Part shown: piece by piece, positions 52,676 through 60,824 of the stretch
Layout of the letters: every line of letters starts with the position of its first letter
How positions within the stretch are numbered: position 1 is the first letter of the stretch
Source: Chloroflexota bacterium
Lineage (GTDB): Bacteria > Chloroflexota > Anaerolineae > Anaerolineales > VGOW01
NCBI GenBank assembly: GCA_016197225.1
Contig: JACPWC010000013.1
Location: 1 to 64,000 of the forward strand
Reading direction: 5' to 3'
Length of the DNA stretch: 64,000 nucleotides
Position numbers and translations under genes: made by a program
The notes under the pieces: model-generated
The model's database searches: none
What the model saw: only the letters and a program-made list of their open reading frames with translations
What the model was told of the DNA's origin: nothing

Positions 52676-54193
52676 ATGAGCCGTCGCCGAAGAAACGAAG
52701 CTGTAGACGCGACCACCGCGCCGTTTCGCCAACTGCAAACGCGCTGGCCGCCGCTGGAGGTGCTCTCGCCTGAACACCTGGAGCGTATTCATGACGCTTC
52801 GATGCGGATTCTGGAGAACACGGGTGTTGAATTGCTTGACGCCGAAGCGCTGGATATTTTTGCCAAAGCAGGCGCGAGCGTTGAGGTCGAGACCAAGCGG
52901 GTGAAGATAGATCGCGGCCTGTTGCTGGAGACGATTGCCACCGCCCCACCCTCTTTCACTCTCCACGCTCGCAACCCGCAGAAGTCGGTCGTCATCGGCG
53001 GGAACCACATTGTCTTCTCGCCAGTCGGCGGACAGGCCTACAGCACCAACTTTGACCGAGGACGCCGCCCCGGAACCCTGGCCGATCTCGAAGAACTGGT
53101 CAAGCTCATCCACAGCTTCAACGTTCTGCATCATGGCTCGGACACGCCGGTGGAGCCGACCGACCTGCCCGCCGAGACTCGCCACCTCGACACGCTTTAT
53201 ACGATGCTCCGCCTGACCGACAAGACGGTGATGGGGCCGGCCCGGGGCCGGGTGACGACGACGGATGCCATTGAGATGATGGCCCTGGTCTTCGGCAGGC
53301 GCGAGGCCCTGCTGGAGCGCCCGGCCCTGATCACCATCATCAACGTCAACTCACCGCTGAGGTACGACGACTGGATGCTGGGCGGGCTGATCACCTTCGC
53401 CCGCGCCGGACAGGTGAACGTCATCACGCCCTTCATCGCCGCCGGAGCGATGGGGCCGATCACTCTGGCGGGCGCAATTGCCCAACAGAACGCCGAGGCG
53501 CTGGCCGGTGCCATGCTGACGCAGTTGGTGCGGCCAGGAGCGCCCGTTGTCTACGGCAACTTCACCGTGGACGCTCACATGAGAAGCGGAAGCCCCAGCT
53601 TCGGCACGCCGGAGGGCGCGTGGGCGACGCTGGCCGCCGGACAGTTGGCCCGGCGCTACAAACTGCCCTACCGGAGCAACGGCTCGCTCTCATCCTCCAA
53701 CGCCCCCGACGCCCAGGCGGCTTATGAGACAATGATGTCGCTGTGGCCGGCGATTCTGGCCCATACCAATTTTGTCTATCAGGGCGCGGGCTGGGTGGAG
53801 GGCGGGCTGACGACGAGCTACGAGAAGTTCATCATTGACGTTGAGGCGCTGGCGATGATGGAAGCCTTGCTGACCGGCTACGACGTGAACGACGAGGCCC
53901 TGGCCCTGCCGTTCATTGATCAGGTCGGGCCGGGCGGCCACCACTTTGACACCGAGCACACCCTGTCGCGTTACAGCACCGCCTTCTACAATCCACTGAT
54001 CAGCAGCCGCCAGCAATACGGCAACTGGGTGGAGGCCGGAAGCCTGGACGCGGCGGGGAGGGCGCATTTGAGGTGGAAAGAGGTGTTGAAGAACTATGAG
54101 GAGCCGAAGCTTGACGAGACGATTGACGAGGCCTTGCGCGACTTCATGACGCGTCGCAAGCAAGAGCAGGCGGAGAAGGGGTTGACGGCGTGA
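52676..54193 (+). CDS. MttB family (trimethylamine/betaine) methyltransferase, paralogue 1, without pyrrolysine
   Basis: From the ATG at 52676 the product has 505 residues. The TIM-barrel MttB pattern is clear: PLEVLSPEHLERIHDASMRILENTGV at the start, HHGSDTPVEPTDLPAETRH, TIINVNSPLRYDDWMLGGLITFARAGQVNVITPFI, and GPGGHHFDTEHTLSRY near the end. The frame reads through without any amber codon, so it belongs to the non-pyrrolysine group, whose studied members methylate corrinoid proteins from glycine betaine, carnitine and similar quaternary amines. It is the most divergent of the three paralogues here. No corrinoid protein gene is nearby. Confidence 0.9.
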   Translation: MSRRRRNEAVDATTAPFRQLQTRWPPLEVLSPEHLERIHDASMRILENTGVELLDAEALDIFAKAGASVEVETKRVKIDRGLLLETIATAPPSFTLHARNPQKSVVIGGNHIVFSPVGGQAYSTNFDRGRRPGTLADLEELVKLIHSFNVLHHGSDTPVEPTDLPAETRHLDTLYTMLRLTDKTVMGPARGRVTTTDAIEMMALVFGRREALLERPALITIINVNSPLRYDDWMLGGLITFARAGQVNVITPFIAAGAMGPITLAGAIAQQNAEALAGAMLTQLVRPGAPVVYGNFTVDAHMRSGSPSFGTPEGAWATLAAGQLARRYKLPYRSNGSLSSSNAPDAQAAYETMMSLWPAILAHTNFVYQGAGWVEGGLTTSYEKFIIDVEALAMMEALLTGYDVNDEALALPFIDQVGPGGHHFDTEHTLSRYSTAFYNPLISSRQQYGNWVEAGSLDAAGRAHLRWKEVLKNYEEPKLDETIDEALRDFMTRRKQEQAEKGLTA

Positions 54194-54732
54194 AGATTAA
54201 TAGCTCAATCTTTCAACGGATGCCTTCGGCGAAACGGACAAACGGATATAAGGCCGGCATCCGCTTATCCGCTTTTGAATCCGTTGAAAGCCAACCAACC
54301 GCCAGCACCCCTTTCCAGCGGTCGGCTACGTGGGTTGCTCTCCTGCTCGCCTCCGGGCTGGTTCTGTCGTGCATCGTCCTGGCTTCGACGCTTCTGGTTT
54401 CAAAGTCTTCGCCGTCGGCCTATCCGCGTTGGAGTGTCAGCAACGTTCGCCCGCCCGTCAGCCACATAAGTCTGAACGGGTCGAGCCTGGAGTGGGTGAT
54501 GGTCAACAGAACTAATGCCACTTCGTCGGACTCGCCGACGCAGGTTCTTCAGTGGTTCAAGGATCAGGGCTGGATGAGCAACTTTAGATACGACGATTCG
54601 GTGATACGTCAAAGTAATCGGCGATTTGGGATTGTAGCCATTTCAACCGTGGAAGAAGTTTTTGTCGGGAGCCGTTCGCCGGGCGCTTACGTTACGTCTT
54701 CTACTCAAATGGTAATTGTTGTTGGACGTTGA
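54190..54732 (+). CDS. Small protein with one membrane segment, N-terminus written by a repeat
   Basis: The GTG start overlaps the mttB1 stop by four bases; product 180 residues. Residues about 7-34 are encoded by a perfect inverted repeat. A membrane segment follows (WVALLLASGLVLSCIVLASTLLV) and then an outer domain (ISLNGSSLEWVMVNRTNATSSDSPTQVLQWFKDQGW). No family recognised. A later start is possible; no ribosome binding site is seen inside. Confidence 0.55.
   Translation: MKINSSIFQRMPSAKRTNGYKAGIRLSAFESVESQPTASTPFQRSATWVALLLASGLVLSCIVLASTLLVSKSSPSAYPRWSVSNVRPPVSHISLNGSSLEWVMVNRTNATSSDSPTQVLQWFKDQGWMSNFRYDDSVIRQSNRRFGIVAISTVEEVFVGSRSPGAYVTSSTQMVIVVGR
54210..54290 (+). repeat. Word-repeat hairpin (CAACGGAT) inside a coding start
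   Basis: CTTTCAACGGAT (54210-54221) and ATCCGTTGAAAG (54279-54290) are perfectly inverted; ACGGAC, ACGGAT, ATCCGC words lie between. It shares its word with the element at 58264. Confidence 0.8.
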
Positions 54733-54752
54733 ACAGAAACGAGAATACAAGA

Positions 54753-55712
54753 ATGCTCATCGAAATCACCTCCCCCGCTATTTTGCCATTAGGCATCGTT
54801 CACGCCGAGGGCCGACCCGGCCTGCTCGGCCTTACCCTGCAACATCCGCCAGTTCAATTGTTCGCCCAATCATTTGACGGCCTCAAGATCACCGGCGCGC
54901 GGGCGGACGAGGCCCGCAAGCACGCTGAGCGTTTTTATGCTCATCACAAACTTGAGCCGCACGCTGAGGTGGAAATTGAGTTGGCGATCCCGAACTTTGT
55001 CGGCCTCGGCTCCAGCGCCATGCTGGGCCTGAGCCTGGCTCAGGCGCTGGCCTGGATTCACAAGCTGAACTTTGAAGACAAGGCCGGGCTGGCGCAACTC
55101 GTCGGACTGGAAAGGCGGCACGCGCTCGAAGCCCGCGCTTTCGAGCAGGGCGGCTTGTTACTGGTGGCCGAAAATGGCGATGTGATTCGTCGCGGCGTGA
55201 TTCAACATTCCAATGAACAGGCCTGGGCATTTGTCTTCGTCTTCCCCAAAACGCCGCCGGGCACGCAACCGGCGCTGGAAGCCGAACGCTTGCAGGCGCT
55301 TTGGGAGGTCGGGCAACACCTGAACGCAAACGCAACCCTCAATGCCAGTCTGTGGTCAGCGGTTGAGCGTGATGATATTGCGGCTTTCGCTTCGGCGCTG
55401 ATGACGATCCAGGAACTCAACCGGGCGGCGCTGGCCGGGGCCGGGAAAACAGTGACGGCTTCCCCTGAGGATCAAGCCCTTCTAAATATCATGCGCCAAC
55501 ACGGCGCGCTTGCTTATGGCAACAATCCAGCCGGCACCGGCTTGTTTGGCCTGATCCAGGGCGACACTGCCAGCATCAAACTACGCAAGCATTTGCAGGA
55601 TCACATAGGCTTCTTCGGCGGCACAGTCATGGCTTCCATTGCCGACAACGGCGGGGCGCGGCACGTCGTGAAGGACGACACACTCTATGCGCGCTCACTG
55701 AGGGATACGTGA
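54753..55712 (+). CDS. GHMP-fold protein resembling beta-ribofuranosylaminobenzene 5'-phosphate synthase
   Basis: From the ATG at 54753 the product has 319 residues. SPAILPLGIVHAEGRPGLLGLTLQHP is the typical N-terminus of the beta-RFAP synthase group, IPNFVGLGSSAMLGLSLAQALAW the GHMP phosphate loop near residue 85, and GNNPAGTGLFGLIQ the third motif. Archaeal relatives make the first committed intermediate of tetrahydromethanopterin from PRPP and 4-hydroxybenzoate/4-aminobenzoate. Bacterial members of the group are not all proven. In a methyl-transfer neighbourhood a pterin- or sugar-related role is possible. It ends with a four-base overlap with the next gene. Confidence 0.75.
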   Translation: MLIEITSPAILPLGIVHAEGRPGLLGLTLQHPPVQLFAQSFDGLKITGARADEARKHAERFYAHHKLEPHAEVEIELAIPNFVGLGSSAMLGLSLAQALAWIHKLNFEDKAGLAQLVGLERRHALEARAFEQGGLLLVAENGDVIRRGVIQHSNEQAWAFVFVFPKTPPGTQPALEAERLQALWEVGQHLNANATLNASLWSAVERDDIAAFASALMTIQELNRAALAGAGKTVTASPEDQALLNIMRQHGALAYGNNPAGTGLFGLIQGDTASIKLRKHLQDHIGFFGGTVMASIADNGGARHVVKDDTLYARSLRDT

Positions 55713-56626
55713 CGGACGTTCCGGCTGAGGTTCCCAAAGCGGCAAACATCCACTGGACAGGCTGGGCCATCGCCCTCGGTTCGAGCGTCGCCTTCAGTAT
55801 TTCCACGCCCATTGCCAAAGCGGCCATTCTGCTGGGCATGGCACCAGCCACCCTGCTGGTTTTGCGACTCCTCATTACCACGCTCTTGCTCTTCAGCACC
55901 ACCCTGCTCACCGAGCCGGTCCGGCTTCGGATTGACCGCAGGCATTTAATGTTTTGCATTCTGGCCGGCCTGGCGAATGGTGTCGGGATGCTGGCCTACT
56001 TTTCATCGCTCACTCGTCTCGACTCCTCCATCGCGGCCATGATCTTTTCCATCAGCCCGCTGGTGGTGCTGGGCCTGCTGGCCTTGCGCGGCGAGCGGGT
56101 CACGCCCCGCAACGGCGCGCGGCTGGCGCTGGGGCTGGGCGGCGTATACTTGCTCATCGGCCCCGGCGGCCAGGTAGACTTGTCCGGCGTGGCGCTGGTG
56201 ATGGTATCGGTGCTGGCTGTCCCGTTTCAACTGGTCATCATGCAATGGTATTTGCAGGCGCACGATCCGCGAACAGTGACGCTTTACATGGTGACGACAA
56301 TGATGGCAGTGGCCATCGGCTGGTGGCTGGCTCAAGGCGCGGAGTGGCATGATCCGGGTTGGCGCGGCTGGTTGCTTGTTCTGACCCTGGCCTTCTTCAG
56401 CACCTATCTGGCCCGGCTTCTGCTCTTCCTCTCGGTGCGCAAGATCGGCGGCGGGCAAACCGGCCTGCTGGCCCCGTTGGAGACTCTGCTCACCGTGATC
56501 TGGTCAACGATCTTTTTGAACGAGCGACTCACGACAGTGCAATGGCTGGGCGGTCTTCTGATCCTGATCAGCGCCGGGTTAGCCGTCAACGTGCTGGGGC
56601 GGGCGCAGCGGAGAAAACAGACCTGA
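55709..56626 (+). CDS. EamA/DMT family transporter
   Basis: The GTG start overlaps the previous stop (GTGA); product 305 residues. Ten hydrophobic segments in two EamA halves: AIALGSSVAFSISTPIAKAAILLGMAPATLLVLRLLITTLLL opens the first, VALVMVSVLAVPFQLVIMQWYL begins the second, and GLLAPLETLLTVIWSTIFLNERLTTVQWLGGLLILISAGL closes it with the conserved PLETLLTV...NERL motif. Such carriers export metabolites or amino acids. The coupled start ties it to the GHMP gene. Confidence 0.88.
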   Translation: MTDVPAEVPKAANIHWTGWAIALGSSVAFSISTPIAKAAILLGMAPATLLVLRLLITTLLLFSTTLLTEPVRLRIDRRHLMFCILAGLANGVGMLAYFSSLTRLDSSIAAMIFSISPLVVLGLLALRGERVTPRNGARLALGLGGVYLLIGPGGQVDLSGVALVMVSVLAVPFQLVIMQWYLQAHDPRTVTLYMVTTMMAVAIGWWLAQGAEWHDPGWRGWLLVLTLAFFSTYLARLLLFLSVRKIGGGQTGLLAPLETLLTVIWSTIFLNERLTTVQWLGGLLILISAGLAVNVLGRAQRRKQT

Positions 56627-56696
56627 CACGAAGATACCAGGACTCAAAGGCACCAAGCTGTTCCCTTTGTGGCTTTGTGTCTTCGTGCCTTTGTGG
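56627..56696 (+). repeat. Word-repeat hairpin (CACGAAG / CTTTGTGG)
   Basis: CACGAAG and CAAAGGCACCAAG words pair with CTTTGTGGCTTTGTGTCTTCGTG. It starts one base after the EamA stop and uses the same word family as 52600. Confidence 0.8.
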
Positions 56697-56719
56697 TAAA
56701 GACTACGGAGCAAATCTAA

Positions 56720-58255
56720 ATGGGAACTACACGTTCTGAGAGGCGGGCCGCCCGGCGGCAACAGCGGTCGGAAATTCCGCTGGCTAAACTTCCCTTCCAG
56801 GAATTACGCAACCCTTTCCCGCCGCTGGAAATTGTGCCGCCTGAAGGCATCGAAAAGATTCACAACGCCTCGTTGGACTTGCTCGAAAATACCGGCATCT
56901 GCGTGATGGACGAGGAAGCCCTGAGCCTGTTTGAGCACGCGGGCGCAAGAGTCGATCACCAGAGCCAAATGGTGTGGCTGGATCGCGGCTGGCTGATGGA
57001 GATCGTCGCCAGAGCGCCGGCGGAGTTCACCTGGCGCGCCCGCAACCTGCAACGCAACGTCCGCATCGGCGGGAACAACATTGCCCTGGCCGCTAACGGC
57101 GGCATGGCTTACGCCTCGAATCTCGACGTGGGGCGGCGGCGCGGCACTTTGCAAGACTACGAGGCCTTCCTCAAGCTCGGCCAGATGTGCAACGTCATTC
57201 ATATCAACGCCGGTGAACTGGTCGCCATTCAAGACATTCCGTCCTCGGCCCGTCACCTGCGCCGCCTGCTGGCCAACTTTCTTTACACCGACAAAGCCAT
57301 TCTCGAAGCGGCGCACGGGCGCGTCATCCCGCTGGACTGTTTTGAAATGGCCAAGATGGTCTTCGGCACGCTCGACGGCGACCCCGTGTTTGGCGGCGTC
57401 ATCAACGTCAGCAGTCCCTTGCGCTACGACAATCGCATGGCCGGCGGCCTCATCAGCTACGCCCGGGCCGGGCAAGTTGCCATTGTCACCCCGTTCATCT
57501 CAGCCGGAGCGATGGGGCCGATCACGGTCGCCGGCGCGCTCACCCAGCAAAACGCGGAGGCGTTGACGGGCATCGCCCTGACCCAGATCGTCAAACCCGG
57601 CGTGCCTGTCATCTACGGCAACTTCACCACGCCCACTGACATGAAGAGCGGCGCGCCCGCCTTTGGCACGCCCGAAGCCGCCTGGGCCACGCTGGCGAGC
57701 GCCCAACTCGCCCGCCGCTACAAGTTGCCGTTTCGCGGCAGTGGCAGTCTCAACAACTCCAAAGTGCCGGACGCGCAAGCAACGTGGGAAAGCCACTGGT
57801 CGCTGTGGCCGGCGCTGTTCGCCCACACCAACTTTGTCCTGCACTCGGTTGGCTGGCTCGAAGGCGGCCTCACTGCCTCATACGAAAAGTGGATCATTGA
57901 CGCCGAGACGCTGGCGATGTTCTTCCACTTCTTCAAAGGCTTCGAGATCAGCGACGAGACGCTGGCTTTGGACATGATCGCCGAAGTGGGGCCGGGCGGC
58001 CACCACTTTGGCACGCCGCACACCCAGGCCCGCTTCGCCACTGAGTTCTATCAGTCCACCCTTGCCGACCGGCTTGGCTACGAAACCTGGCACGCGGCGG
58101 GCGAGTGGGACGCCACCAAACGCGCCCACGCCATCTGGAAAGAAATGCTGGCTCACTACGAACCGCCGCCCCTCGACCCGGTTCTCCAGCAGGCCCTCAC
58201 CGAATTTGTTGCCCGGCGCGAGAAGGAACTGGAAGGAAAAAATCTCTACGATTGA
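56720..58255 (+). CDS. MttB family methyltransferase, paralogue 2, without pyrrolysine
   Basis: The product has 511 residues with no internal amber codon. It starts with a basic segment (SERRAARRQQRSE) and then PLEIVPPEGIEKIHNASLDLLENTGI. Shared family parts are GNNIALAANGGMAYASNLDVGRRRGTLQDYEAFLKLGQMCNVIH, INVSSPLRYDNRMAGGLISYARAGQVAIVTPFISAGAMGP, GSGSLNNSKVPDAQA and EVGPGGHHFGTPHTQARFATEFYQSTLADRLGY. It is much closer to paralogue 3 than to paralogue 1. Expected reaction: methyl transfer from a quaternary amine to a corrinoid protein. Confidence 0.9.
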   Translation: MGTTRSERRAARRQQRSEIPLAKLPFQELRNPFPPLEIVPPEGIEKIHNASLDLLENTGICVMDEEALSLFEHAGARVDHQSQMVWLDRGWLMEIVARAPAEFTWRARNLQRNVRIGGNNIALAANGGMAYASNLDVGRRRGTLQDYEAFLKLGQMCNVIHINAGELVAIQDIPSSARHLRRLLANFLYTDKAILEAAHGRVIPLDCFEMAKMVFGTLDGDPVFGGVINVSSPLRYDNRMAGGLISYARAGQVAIVTPFISAGAMGPITVAGALTQQNAEALTGIALTQIVKPGVPVIYGNFTTPTDMKSGAPAFGTPEAAWATLASAQLARRYKLPFRGSGSLNNSKVPDAQATWESHWSLWPALFAHTNFVLHSVGWLEGGLTASYEKWIIDAETLAMFFHFFKGFEISDETLALDMIAEVGPGGHHFGTPHTQARFATEFYQSTLADRLGYETWHAAGEWDATKRAHAIWKEMLAHYEPPPLDPVLQQALTEFVARREKELEGKNLYD

Positions 58256-58263
58256 ACCTGTTC

Positions 58264-58331
58264 GTCAACGGATTTACCGGATTAAACGGATTTGCTTAAA
58301 TCAATCCGCTAAATCCGTTCAATCCGTTGAC
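58264..58331 (+). repeat. Word-repeat hairpin (CAACGGATT / AATCCGTTG)
   Basis: GTCAACGGATT (58264-58274) and AATCCGTTGAC (58321-58331) are perfectly inverted; ACCGGATTAAACGGATTT and AAATCCG words lie inside. Confidence 0.85.
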
Positions 58332-58350
58332 GGCTCTTGCCTGACCACTC

Positions 58351-59547
58351 ATGGCTTACAACTTCGATCAACTCATCAACCGCCGCCCGACCAATAGCAA
58401 CAAGTGGAATTTTTACCCTGAAGACATTTTGCCGATGTGGGTTGCCGATATGGATTTTGTGTCGCCCCATCCCGTCATCAAAGCCTTGCGCCAAAAAGTT
58501 GAGCACGGCATCTTCGGCTACGAACTGCCGTCCGCTGAACTTATCGAAACCGTGTGTGACCGCATGGCCCGGCTCTACGGTTGGGCCGTCACTCCGCAAC
58601 AAGTCATCGCCCTGCCCGGCCTGGTCACCGGCGTCAACGTCGCTTGTCGGGCCGTCGGCGGGCCGGGCGACGGCGTGCTCATCCAGACACCGGTCTACCA
58701 TCCCTTCCTCAGCGCGCCCAAAAACAATGGCCGCCTCAGGCAGGATGCGCCGCTCACCTATGTCTCCGACGGCGATCATGCTTTTCATTACGAGATTGAC
58801 TACGACAGCTTTGAAACTGCCATTCAGGATAACACCCGCCTGTTCCTGTTTTGCAACCCGCACAACCCTACCGGCCAGGTTTATACGCCCGAACAATTGA
58901 CCCGGCTGGCCGAAATCTGTCTGCGCCATAATCTCGTCATCTGCTCCGACGAAATTCACGGCGAGCTTGTGCTGGGCAAGTCCACGCACACCCCGCTGGC
59001 AACACTCTCCCCCGAAATCGCCGACCGCACCATCACCCTCATCGCCCCCAGCAAGACGTTCAACATTGCCGGCCTCGGTTGTAGTTTTGCCATCGTCACC
59101 AACCCGGAACTGCGCCAGCAAGTGCAAATCGCCGCCGAGGGCATCGTGCCGCTCGTCAACGCCCTGGGCCTGGCCGCCGGGCTGGCCGCTTTCCGCGACG
59201 ACCCGGAGGTGAATGACTGGCTGACGGCCCTGAAGCAATACCTGACGGCCAACCGCGATGTCTGGGTTGAGACTATCGCCCGCGAACTGCCCATGCTCAA
59301 GACCGCCGCGCCCGACGCCACCTATCTGGCCTGGCTCGATTGCCGGGGCGCGAACCTTGATCTTGATCCGTACGAATTCTTTTTGCAGAAGGCCAGTATC
59401 GGGTTCAGCGACGGCGCGATCTTTGGCGCAAACGGCCAGGGCTTCGTGCGCGTGAATTTTGGTTGCCCGCGCCCGCGATTGATGCAGGCATTGGAACAGA
59501 TGAAAGCCGCACTGACAAACGACGGACGGACGACGAAGGACGGGTGA
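58351..59547 (+). CDS. MalY/PatB-type PLP-dependent C-S lyase or aminotransferase
   Basis: The product has 398 residues. LPMWVADMDFVSPHPVIKAL is the MalY/PatB N-terminus, NPHNPTGQVYTPEQL binds the ring and ICSDEIHGELVLGKSTHTPLA is the family marker. APSKTFNIAGLGCSFAIV holds the PLP lysine near residue 235. Members are cystathionine beta-lyases and aminotransferases. In this neighbourhood it could release methanethiol, ammonia and pyruvate from sulphur amino acids. The last eight codons lie in a repeat element. Confidence 0.9.
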   Translation: MAYNFDQLINRRPTNSNKWNFYPEDILPMWVADMDFVSPHPVIKALRQKVEHGIFGYELPSAELIETVCDRMARLYGWAVTPQQVIALPGLVTGVNVACRAVGGPGDGVLIQTPVYHPFLSAPKNNGRLRQDAPLTYVSDGDHAFHYEIDYDSFETAIQDNTRLFLFCNPHNPTGQVYTPEQLTRLAEICLRHNLVICSDEIHGELVLGKSTHTPLATLSPEIADRTITLIAPSKTFNIAGLGCSFAIVTNPELRQQVQIAAEGIVPLVNALGLAAGLAAFRDDPEVNDWLTALKQYLTANRDVWVETIARELPMLKTAAPDATYLAWLDCRGANLDLDPYEFFLQKASIGFSDGAIFGANGQGFVRVNFGCPRPRLMQALEQMKAALTNDGRTTKDG

Positions 59548-59593
59548 CGAACGCTTCGCGCTTTCGTCTCCCGTCTTTCGTCCTTCGTCACCC
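59516..59593 (+). repeat. Word-repeat hairpin (GACGAAGGAC / GTCCTTCGTC)
   Basis: GACGAAGGAC (59532-59541) and GTCCTTCGTC (59580-59589) are perfectly inverted, with GACGGACGGACGACG and TTTCGTCTCCCGTCTTTCG words around. The left half encodes the last residues NDGRTTKDG of the upstream protein. Confidence 0.8.
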
Positions 59594-59596
59594 AAC

Positions 59597-60823
59597 ATGG
59601 CCCGCAAAGACAAACGCATCTTCGGACAACACAACGCGCTGTTTGAACCCAATCTCGACTTCAGCCGCCTGCGCCACGAGCGTCTGGCAAAAGTCCAGCG
59701 CGAGATGGCCAAACGCGACATCGGCGCGCTGATCCTGACCGACATCATGAACATTCGCTATGCCACCGGCGTCAGCGTCATGCCGCTGTGGACGGCGGTC
59801 AATCTGGCACATTACGTGCTGGTTCCGGTCAACGGCGACCCCATCATTTACGAATACAACCAGTCGCGATTCATCGCCCGGCAATTCTGGTCGGACGTGC
59901 GCCCGGCGCATTACTGGCAACACCGCTTCGCCGATCAATATGCGCCCGACCTTTCCAACAGATGGGCTTCGGAGTTCAAAGACGTGCTTCAGGAAAAAGG
60001 GCTGGCCGGTTCCAAAGTGGGCGTAGACAATCTGGACTACTACGGTTTCACCGCCTTGCAAAACCAGGGCTTTCATCTAACGGACGCCGACGAGCCAATG
60101 GAAGCCGCCCGCGTCGTTAAATTGCCAGACGAGATCGAGCTTCTGCGTCAGTCCGCCGCTGTGTGCGAATCCGCTCTTTACGACGTGGAACAGGCCATCC
60201 GCCCCGGCATCAGCGAGAATGAACTGCTGGCGATCTTCTGGCATGGCATGTTGGCCCTGGGCGGCGAACACTGCTTCACCCGCCTCATCGCTTCCGGCCA
60301 CAAGACCAATCCCTGGTTCCACGAAGCCGGGAGCAAACTGGTGCGCCCCGGCGACCTGGTGGGCATTGACACCGACATGATCGGCCCGCACGGCTACGTG
60401 TGCGACATCTCGCGCACCTTCCTTTGTGGCGATGTCGCCACCGCAACCCAAAAAGAGGCTTACAAAGTCGCCTACGATTTCATTCAAGGCACAATTGAGT
60501 TGTGCCAGCCCGGCGTCGCCTTTTCCGATTTTGCCAGGCGCATCCCGACCGTCCCGGAAGCTTATAAAGCGCAACGCTACTCGGTCATCCTGCACGGCAT
60601 CGGCACCGACGACGAGCCGCCTTTCATTCCGTTCATTGATGATCTGAGGGGCGAAACCTTTGTGGACGGCGAGTTTCAAGAGAACACCGTCTTGAGCGTT
60701 GAGTTCTACGCCGGAAAAGTGGGCGAGCAGGACGGCGTAAAATTAGAGGAAGAAATCTGGCTTACCAAAGACGGGCCGGTGGTGATTTCGTTGTATCCTT
60801 ATGAGGAGAAGTTGTTGAGGTGA
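59597..60823 (+). CDS. M24-fold metalloenzyme resembling DMSP lyase DddP
   Basis: The product has 408 residues: an N-terminal creatinase-like domain (about 1-170, with NIRYATGVSVMPLW) and a C-terminal pita-bread domain. Metal ligands are Asp258, Asp260 and Asp270 (IDTDMIGPHGYVCDISRTF), His333 (ILHGIGTDDEPP), Glu369 (VEFYAG) and Glu384 (KLEEEIWLT). Ordinary Xaa-Pro peptidases have only the Asp pair eleven apart; D-x-D then Asp ten later, with equal spacing of the other ligands, is the DddP pattern. ASGHKTNPWFHEAG also resembles DddP. It may cleave DMSP or a related onium compound; another M24 function cannot be excluded. Confidence 0.82.
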   Translation: MARKDKRIFGQHNALFEPNLDFSRLRHERLAKVQREMAKRDIGALILTDIMNIRYATGVSVMPLWTAVNLAHYVLVPVNGDPIIYEYNQSRFIARQFWSDVRPAHYWQHRFADQYAPDLSNRWASEFKDVLQEKGLAGSKVGVDNLDYYGFTALQNQGFHLTDADEPMEAARVVKLPDEIELLRQSAAVCESALYDVEQAIRPGISENELLAIFWHGMLALGGEHCFTRLIASGHKTNPWFHEAGSKLVRPGDLVGIDTDMIGPHGYVCDISRTFLCGDVATATQKEAYKVAYDFIQGTIELCQPGVAFSDFARRIPTVPEAYKAQRYSVILHGIGTDDEPPFIPFIDDLRGETFVDGEFQENTVLSVEFYAGKVGEQDGVKLEEEIWLTKDGPVVISLYPYEEKLLR

Positions 60824-60824
60824 C

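Noticed and set aside
1457-60823. A creatinine degradation route: creatininase, creatinase-fold M24 protein and sarcosine oxidase all occur in the window.
   Set aside because: The genes are 46-58 kb apart and the M24 protein has DddP-type metal ligands, whereas true creatinase needs no metal; the creatininase family is also broad.
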